The position numbers and the translations under genes were made by a program. This document shows, piece by piece, positions 57,408 to 64,000 of a DNA stretch of 64,000 nt. This DNA is from Margaritispora aquatica (Eukaryota; Ascomycota; Leotiomycetes; Helotiales; Discinellaceae): assembly GCA_007644065.1 (NCBI GenBank), contig VJWN01000010.1, forward strand, positions 1 to 64,000. The letters run 5' to 3'. Below the pieces are notes generated by a model. That model was not told the origin of the DNA. It searched no databases and was given only the letters and a program-made list of their open reading frames with translations. Positions within the stretch are counted from its first letter, which is position 1, and every line of letters starts with the position of its first letter.

Positions 57408-59560
57408 TCAATGCCACGTCCCATTAGCAGGTCCAAACCTCCCACTCTCTGGAAGCTGTAGCCACGGCACACCCTGCCCATCCGCTGTATTCAAATACAC
57501 GGTATTACCCCACCAATCCAGAAACACTGCTCCAGGATATGTGATGCAGAAGAAAATGACAATAGCACTCAGCGCCAACCCGGTATCCAACGCCGCAGCA
57601 AGAACATAGTTATACTTACTCCACCACGCAATACCTGCCCTTAATCCACTTATTAAACACGACATTCACCAGTGCCCACGACGAGTAATTGATACCCGTC
57701 GCTGGAGGAACATTATATGTGCCCACGAAAATAAGCGGCCAGTTAATCAGACGGATACAGTCCGTGCCCTGCCCATCCGCCTTCCGCCAATACTTCCACA
57801 AAACCCACGTACACAGCGGCATCAGCGCGCCAATCCAGAAGAAGTGCAGCAGGCCCGAGTAGATCTTCCCAATGGAATACACGCGCGCCGGTCCAATGGC
57901 GCCCCAGATCACAGAGCTGGAGTCCGCCCATTCGGGCACGTGAAGCCTGCTGACTGGTCCTCCGAGCAGATGTCGTGCACGTTGCCGAGCATCCAGAGCG
58001 TGACGCCGACTTGGGTCAGGGCCCCGAGGACGGTAGCTGTGCCTTGGGCGAGGAAGAGGATGCGGGGTGGTACTTTGAGGTAGTGGCCTAGTTTCATGTC
58101 TTGCGCGAAGTAGAGCCCCTGCCCTACTACGTCGGTGGAGAGGATTTTGAATATCATGTCTAGATTTGCTTAGCGAGTGGAGGAAATGGGGACGGGAAAG
58201 GGGAGGAGGGATGAGAGACGTACTAGCGAGTGGTTTGCCGTTGAACATGTATCCTCCTACGAATTCGGAGAGCACGTTGAGTTGATTCGCATCCACGTTG
58301 GCAATGCCTTGGATGATGCCGCAGGGAATCACGTAAATTGCTGGAACCACACTCGCGAGCAAGATCGCCCAGACAGGCAATCCAGTCTCATACAAATCAG
58401 CGGTGCAAATAGGCATGTAGGCCGTATATCACACATTAACATAATACAGGCCTGGCGTCACGATCCAGGAAAAGATCGCGAATCCCGCAAAGACGTTTAG
58501 CGCTGCCCAACTAGGTGACAGCAGCGGGTTGGTGTTATACGCGATCTGGGACCAGTCGAACGTTATAGGCGACATGCCCAGTCCAGCCACCATGCCGAAC
58601 AGGTGGTTAACGACTAGATTCTTAGGCACGATCCAACATACCCACGAAAAATACGACAGTGCTACGAAAATCAACCCGGGGAAGAAATACCACACCCCCG
58701 CCCCGACCATGACGTACATGAAGAAGCGCAGACGGGAGATCTTCCACCCATTCGCCATGGCGTTTCCCCGAGAGTGCAGCGTCGATAGGAGTGCACAGTT
58801 GGACAACACGCCGGGTCAGATGATAGATGCAGGCTCGACGAGTCACGGGGCCGAGAGACCCGCGACCCCGAAACCCATCAGCTGGCAACATAGCACGATC
58901 AGCACCGAGAAGCCAAGCTTAAGGTCAAAGTTGTAGAATGCCTTCCCGGCCTAGATGATGCTTGTGCTGTCCGCCGCGCCGAAGCCGGATGAGACGTTCG
59001 ACATGACGGGTCACGACGGTGTGTTCCTTGATGTTGAAGTGGCGGTCTGGGTTGATGCACCAGGATCCTTACGGGTCCGAGATTGAGCGTGTAGATGGGT
59101 AGCAGCTTGGAGAGGAGGGCGCCAAGAGAATAGGCGAGAAGCTGGGCTACGAGCGAGACGATGTGCACGGATGGGTAGCGGAGTGAGAAGAATTGGTTGA
59201 TTCCTGAGCCGAGCATCGTGAATGTTAGGCCGAGGAGCCACATGCGGAGAGTGTTGACGGGTATCTCTTGGTCGACTACGTCGGGGACGACGGCGCGGAC
59301 TAGGTTGTTATATGTGAGAATTTGAAGATGGTTTGGGGGAGGAAAGTCGGCATACCTTCTGGGTAGGGAGATTGATCACCCTCGATGTCTTCGAGGCCAT
59401 CTTCTTTCAAAATGATGCCAAGGTCGACCTCTAACTCTTGGAGATGGCCTGGCTTGTTTCCAGATTCGGATACATCGAAGTTTGGAGCATCGTTCTTCGC
59501 ATCTATATCAATTTCATTTTTTTCACCAGCTTCCTCTGGGACTTCATGGACGATGGACAT
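57408..59560 (-). pseudogene. Small oligopeptide transporter (OPT family), multiply disrupted
   Basis: Start ATG 59560 on the minus strand, an acidic N-terminus (EKNEIDIDAKNDAPNFD), one clear intron (gtatgc..ctag, about 59357-59300), then OPT family sequence in pieces: RAVVPDVVDQEIPVNTLRMW, TMLGSGINQFFSLRYPSVHI, RHFNIKEHTVV, FMYVMVGAGVWYFFPG, HLFGMVAGLGMSPITFDWSQ, GYMFNGKPLA and the C-terminal NKWIK...NTADGQGVPWLQLP. Lesions: TAG 58950-58952 (Gln position) and TGA at 58843-58845, 58816-58818 and 58429-58431, all at family Trp positions, plus at least four frame changes (near 59070, 59005, 58850 and 57905). Intact members import tetra/pentapeptides or glutathione. The C-terminal part is still easy to recognise, so the death is not ancient. 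Confidence 0.88.
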
Positions 59561-60062
59561 CTTGCCTATCCCTCTTCCAACTTTCGAGGAATTCGAAAGA
59601 TTCAAGGTGAATAAGAAATGAAGACAAGCAAAGGCAAGGAAAAAGAAGCTTTTCAACCAAGATAAACCCCGCCATGGCACGACGCGGCCAAGTGTTCATC
59701 GTGGGACTGGCCGCTAGACATGCTCAGTGAAGTTCCAATTGGCCAAATGCAAGTACAAGATCTGCATGTGGCTGATAAGAAAGGTCAATTTGTACTTGTT
59801 GTGATAAACAGGAGGGGCGAAATAAAGAACGATAGAATGCAAAGATGGGGGTGAGTTGCAAACAGGATGAACATCTATTTTCCTGTGGAGACATGGGAGG
59901 GGACCCGGTAGCTTTATCTGTCACTAAGCGAGAAGAGGGAGTGAATCAGATAATAGTATGCACTGTAATAACAAACAATCCCCAAAGGCCCCCCCCCCCC
60001 CCCCCAAAAAAAAAAAAGAAATTGCTTAAATCACATGCCCATCGACTCATTAGACTCATCTC
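59561..60062. other. Short spacer with poly-C/poly-A junction
   Basis: About 500 bases between the OPT relic's 5' end and the 3' end of the flavoprotein gene. It contains 17 C (59989-60005) followed directly by 12 A (60006-60017). No gene seen. Confidence 0.6.
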
Positions 60063-61465
60063 TCAAACACCAGACCCATCCACAAAGCCAGCCAAGTTCT
60101 CCGAGAACAAATACCTCCGCACATACACGATTACGAAACTTGGAATCCTCCAGCCAGCGAAAGAAGCCACTCCAGCTTTCCTTCCAATCGACAGTCCCAT
60201 GGCTATAACCACACAAGTCAGTTCATATTCTATCTCTTCTTTGAACCTCGCCCAGCGAATAGGAAGACTTACGTGTGATACTCGTTTTATACGGCACAAT
60301 CGGTTTCCCGCTAAGCTGCAGCACGATGTTCTTTGCAAGATGCACGCTCTGTCTCTCAGCAGTAACGAGCTGGCTATTCTCAAAGTTCGAAACATCGCCA
60401 ATAGCCCAAACATCACTTATGCCCTTCACAGCAAAATCCTCCTCATTAACCTTGACATAGCCTTTCTCGTTCAAGAACTTCGCAGGGATGTAAGAGGAGT
60501 TAGGCGCAAGTCCGTAAGCGGGTATATATAGATCCGTTTGTAACTTTTCGCCAGTCGCGAGTGTGAGCTCTGTTTTGCCCGAGGCAAGCAAGATGGAGGA
60601 AGCGATCTTAGTGTTGAATTTGATGTTGACTTTGAGCTTTTGTAGCTCCTTTTGTGCAAGGTTCTGGACATTTGAGGGTGTGCCTTCAAGGATGGTGGGA
60701 CCACTCGCAATCTGCTTTTGTTAGCGCAGCTCTGCATGGTCAGAGAGCACATGGATGCGAGGAAAAGGAAGGAATTTAGCGAGGACTTACAAGTATGATC
60801 TCCTTCTCCTGCCCGAAAGCATACCCCAACTCACCAGCTGTCTCAGTGCCAGAAGCCCCTGTCCCAGCCACGACGATACTCTTCGCTTTTGCAATCTTGT
60901 CTTGTAAAGCATGCAACTTGCTCTTCGTGTCCTCTGTGCTCCCAACGCCTTTGAATGGCAGACCCTCTCTGGCGTGTGTTCCCGTTGCCAGAACTAGCCA
61001 GTCGTAGCTCACTTGCTTTGTTCCATCCTGGTGTCTCACCACGACTTTCTTCGAGTCGACGTCCAAACCCTCAGCTGTGCCGAGAATGAACTCAAATGAG
61101 CCAGTTGGGTAGTGAGCGAATCCAGGAGCGATGGGTTTGAAGATCTTATCGTCATTAATGCCGGAAGGGGAGGGAAGCACGCCCAGAGGAGAGGCTAGCG
61201 ACCAGTAGAAGTGGTCGTTGGGTGAGATGAGGGTTATTTTGAAGGGAGTGGAGGTTTTGGGAGCTTGCTTGAGGATGCGATGGGCGAGACTGATGCCTGC
61301 GAAGGAGCCACCAAGGATGACGATGTTCTTCATGTCTTTGTTATTGTTTGTGCGTAATGGGAAAGTTGGTGTTTGAGAGAAGTAGGATGCTGTGAGGAAG
61401 TGGAAGATGGTTGTGAGTGTTTGTTGGAGAGAGGTCGGTAGGAGAGCAAGTATTTGTACCATCAT
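60063..61465 (-). CDS. AIF/AMID-like NAD(P)H:quinone-type flavoprotein
   Basis: Three exons on the minus strand: 61465-60791, 60711-60273 and 60202-60063, giving 417 aa (373 aa if translation starts at 61333); introns 79 and 70 nt. KNIVILGGSFAGISLAHRIL is the N-terminal FAD-binding GxGxxG-type loop, YDWLVLATGTHA the ATG motif, KSIVVAGTGASGTETAGEL the NAD(P)H Rossmann motif, and VKGISDVWAIGDVSNFENSQ the C-terminal FAD-binding GD motif. This is the pyridine nucleotide-disulphide oxidoreductase II/AMID-FSP1 group, single-cofactor oxidoreductases using quinones or oxygen. With the longer start, a hydrophobic 30-residue leader precedes the domain and could anchor it to a membrane. Complete. Confidence 0.88.
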
Positions 61466-63344
61466 GTAGAAGAGATGAGATGAATGGATTTCAAATCGAG
61501 TGAAAGATGCGGAAATAATATCAATAGCCCGATGCTATTCAGAGAATATTTGATTAGATGACAAGGTTGAAGGATATTGGGGACGAAGTAGACAGAAATC
61601 GAACAGCTATATGAGAGATAAAGTGACGACAGTAAGGGAAATAAGCACGCATTCAAACCGCCATCCCTCTATAAACCCAAGCAGAAGACATGTGCCTATC
61701 TGCATCAAAGCAAAGAATCTCGATTACATCCAGGCTGATTATCATAATCAACTCCACCAACGACATACCAAACAAGCGAGAATGTCTTCCGCCGTCAGTG
61801 TCCAATCACCAGTGTAACAGGGATAAAGATCCGCCGCCAACACCCAATCAGAGAGACTTCCGCCGCGGCCCTTGAAATGCGCCCTCGGGACGAAAATAAC
61901 GTGGTTTTGCTGCATGTCTTGGCAGATCTGCGTGAGAGGAACCCACTGTGGAGAATCCGCCGAGAGGAGCCAATCATGCTGCCTTCCGCTGGGGGATCAA
62001 AATGATGGAGCCATCGGTGTCTCTGATGAACGCGACAACGACTCAGCTTTGCTTTTAGTGGATTTTTTTCTGGAGATGCACCGCGACGCACTTTAGTCAT
62101 CTGCTGCATTCCCTTCTCACTTCTCTTTTGCCTTTGGTTCGCTGCTCTTCATCCGTTGTTGAGTATGCGCATTCAATGTATCCCAATGTGTATTGTGTTC
62201 GCAGCGCCATTCGTGCGACAAGAGTGTACATCTATCTAAAACCCAAAAGAATCAATATTATTGTTCCCAGCTCACTCATAAGCTCTTTCATACACTGCAA
62301 TGGGAGCTCTCTTTCTGAGTTTGCAATAAACCCTACAGACTTGGTAGATTCAAAAAGATGCCCATATCTATGATCAAGCAACCAACACACCAAGACACAC
62401 GAAAGCAACCGAGCAACGCCACATACAAAAATAACAAGAAGAAATCTCCGCGATAAATTGCGCCATAGAGAGGAAACTCAAATCAACATTGATACCTCAT
62501 ACTTATCAGAAAGAGCCTCGACTAGTTGTTGTCATCCTGCCATGCAAACCCAAGACGGAAAGCATTCAGTCACCTTTATAACGTTGTTCAGGAGAACACA
62601 AAACAAAAGATGTCCTGACGAGTCCGATTCTGCGCTAAGACTTCAATTTTCGTACGATACGAACATATGGTAGCGTATTTTCCGGTGTCCCGGCTTTGTA
62701 TATCTCTGGGAGTAATACTATGAAAGAGAGGGAGAGAAAACGTGAAAATAAGGTTCGAGATATTATTCTTCTGCGTTCGTTAGGCCGAGGAAGGATACTC
62801 ACAGGAACTTGAGTTAGAGGCTTCGTACATTTGGCATGAGATTGTATCGAAGATATACGTTTGCTGGCAAATCTTGCACCCTCTGTCACAAGCAGAAACC
62901 CTTTGATGGAGACAGGGAGAACCGCAACCAAAAAACCCCCCCAATACAGCAGTCTACAATGAGTGAATGGCAATCTGCACACTTGTGCGAAAAACTTAAC
63001 GTCTAGAGTGGTGTAGCAGAAAATATTTGAACCTATGTCAAGTGTGCGCATAATTCATCCTAGGGGTAGTGTACAGGTTGCAAAAAGCTTATTCGTCCTC
63101 CTTCAACACCATCTAGCATTGATTCCCTACAAGAATCATGCAACGTTATGAAAACGCATCTTCTTCTCATGGCCTGCTTCCATAATCGTGTAATAACACA
63201 AGCCAGTTATTCAAGCCAGCCAGTTCAACCAAAAAAAAAGCAAAAGATATCCCATGCACCACAAGTATTCCCATAACCATCCGCACCAAGCACAAGAAGA
63301 AGAGATGCCATAACCACTAAGTCCTCAATTGGAAGGAGGCCCAG
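61466..63344. other. Intergenic spacer, no gene supported
   Basis: About 1.9 kb. A 42-codon frame at 61876 (plus) has coding-like charge pattern (LLHVLADLRERNPLWRIRRE) but is too short to call. The 3' 500 bases probably include the long 3' UTR of the H2A.Z gene. Nothing else recognised. Confidence 0.5.
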
Positions 63345-63725
63345 CTAACCCTCCAAGGCCTTCGTCTTCTTCTTTTGCTCGACCTTGAGCAGTAACGCGC
63401 GGTTGATGTGAGGAAGGACACCACCAAATGCGATAGTGGCACGGATGAGAGTATCGAGTTCTTCGTCACCGCGGATGGCAAGTTGTAGATGGCGGGGTGT
63501 GATACGTTTGACTTTGAGATCCTTGGCGGCATTCTACAAAGTATTAGCATGTGCGCGACACGCGTGCATTCGTAGGAAAGTGGTATGACTCACTCCTGCA
63601 AGCTCAAGAACTTCTGCAGTCAGGTATTCGAGAACGGCTGTAACATAAACTGCTGCCTTGGCTCCAACTCGCATCTTGTTCTGGGTATTATTCTTCAGGA
63701 AACGCTTTACACGTCCACAAGGAAA
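63345..63725 (-). CDS. HTZ1: Histone variant H2A.Z, 3' exons (5' part not seen)
   Basis: Two exons are visible on the minus strand: 63725-63594 (44 codons, starting [20 protein letters not shown]) and 63533-63345 (62 residues and stop), separated by a 60-nt intron. [21 protein letters not shown] and [17 protein letters not shown] distinguish H2A.Z from canonical H2A. H2A.Z is installed by SWR1-type remodellers at promoters and heterochromatin borders. The first visible exon begins at an acag acceptor directly before the Phe after the expected 'AGLQ'; the N-terminal tail exons must lie beyond 64000 or in a small exon that I could not find in 63726-64000. Partial at the 5' end, otherwise intact and probably essential. 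Confidence 0.93.
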
Positions 63726-64000
63726 CTGTGATTAGCAAATGTTAGCAGACTTTCACATATATAACGCGTATCGCGGTAACACTTTCTAGTGCCACAAATA
63801 AAGATTCGAATTTGCGGGGCTGGCTCGAGATTGCACATCGAGGGTTTGTTGTTCTGGCGCGTCGAAATTATCGGAACGGTCATGTCTATTTTACTATTCC
63901 AAAAGCTTTGCATGCTTATCGCACATCCTATTCCGATTGAAAATGCGCTCGTATGGCGCGCATATTTGTTGTTTTTGAGCTATTCCTAGGTGACGCGACT
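63726..64000 (-). other. Probable intron or upstream part of H2A.Z gene, truncated by window end
   Basis: No H2A.Z tail sequence (Gly/Lys-rich then SHSxRAGLQ) found in any frame. It ends in a good acceptor (ctaatcacag) at 63726, so it is most likely a long first or second intron. Confidence 0.5.

Noticed and set aside
61876..62004. 42-codon frame with coding-like charge pattern
   Set aside because: Short frames of this length arise by chance; no splice partner or family seen.
61795..62109. Minus-strand Arg/Ser-rich 104-codon frame
   Set aside because: Composition is typical of an antisense frame; no motif.
63345..63725. H2A.Z as a divergent or novel histone variant
   Set aside because: [11 protein letters not shown] and [11 protein letters not shown] look odd next to animal H2A.Z, but as far as I recall they are the normal filamentous-ascomycete form; only the 5' exons are missing from view.

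Overview
The window is one chromosome end of a filamentous ascomycete (Pezizomycotina). The evidence is a CCCTAA telomere array at base 1, many short GT-AG introns (about 44-80 nt), Zn2Cys6 regulators, fungal-type families (DMATS prenyltransferase, DOMON-cytochrome b561, SUR7/PalI-like, small oligopeptide transporter) and core fungal genes (ARPC3, TRM6, H2A.Z). The gene style would fit a leotiomycete, but that is inference. No CRISPR array, rRNA or convincing tRNA was seen.

Layout: (1) 1-765, telomere and AT-rich subtelomere. (2) 766-2294, F-box gene. (3) About 2.7-8.9 kb, what looks like the wreck of a secondary-metabolite cluster: a DHA2-type MFS exporter with a frameshift, a decayed PKS-NRPS fragment (ACP plus start of a condensation domain), an AflR-type regulator without its zinc cluster, and a broken Baeyer-Villiger monooxygenase. 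(4) 9.6-31.3 kb, accessory genes: SUR7-like membrane protein, thioredoxin-fold protein, DHA1 MFS transporter, threonine aldolase, two Zn2Cys6 factors, a DOMON-b561 redox protein, an SLC1-type transporter interrupted by a stop and a frameshift, and a hypothetical protein. (5) 32.5-39.7 kb, core genes: ARPC3, TRM6 and a MINDY deubiquitinase. (6) 40.4-57.1 kb, accessory and secreted or membrane genes: a DMATS prenyltransferase with a collagen-like insertion, a DUF7703-like membrane protein, a Cys-rich protein, a DUF2461 protein, a GPI-type cupredoxin, a small membrane protein, a secreted His/Lys-rich repeat protein and a PI-PLC-X-like protein. (7) 57.4-64 kb, a small-oligopeptide-transporter pseudogene, an AIF/AMID-like flavoprotein and the 3' exons of H2A.Z running off the end.

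Genome decay is a recurring theme. At least four loci (BVMO, PKS-NRPS, SLC1-type and OPT) carry stops or frameshifts, and several stops sit where the family has tryptophan. Exon boundaries below were derived by hand from GT-AG sites that keep the reading frame and restore family motifs; they are models, not transcript-supported.
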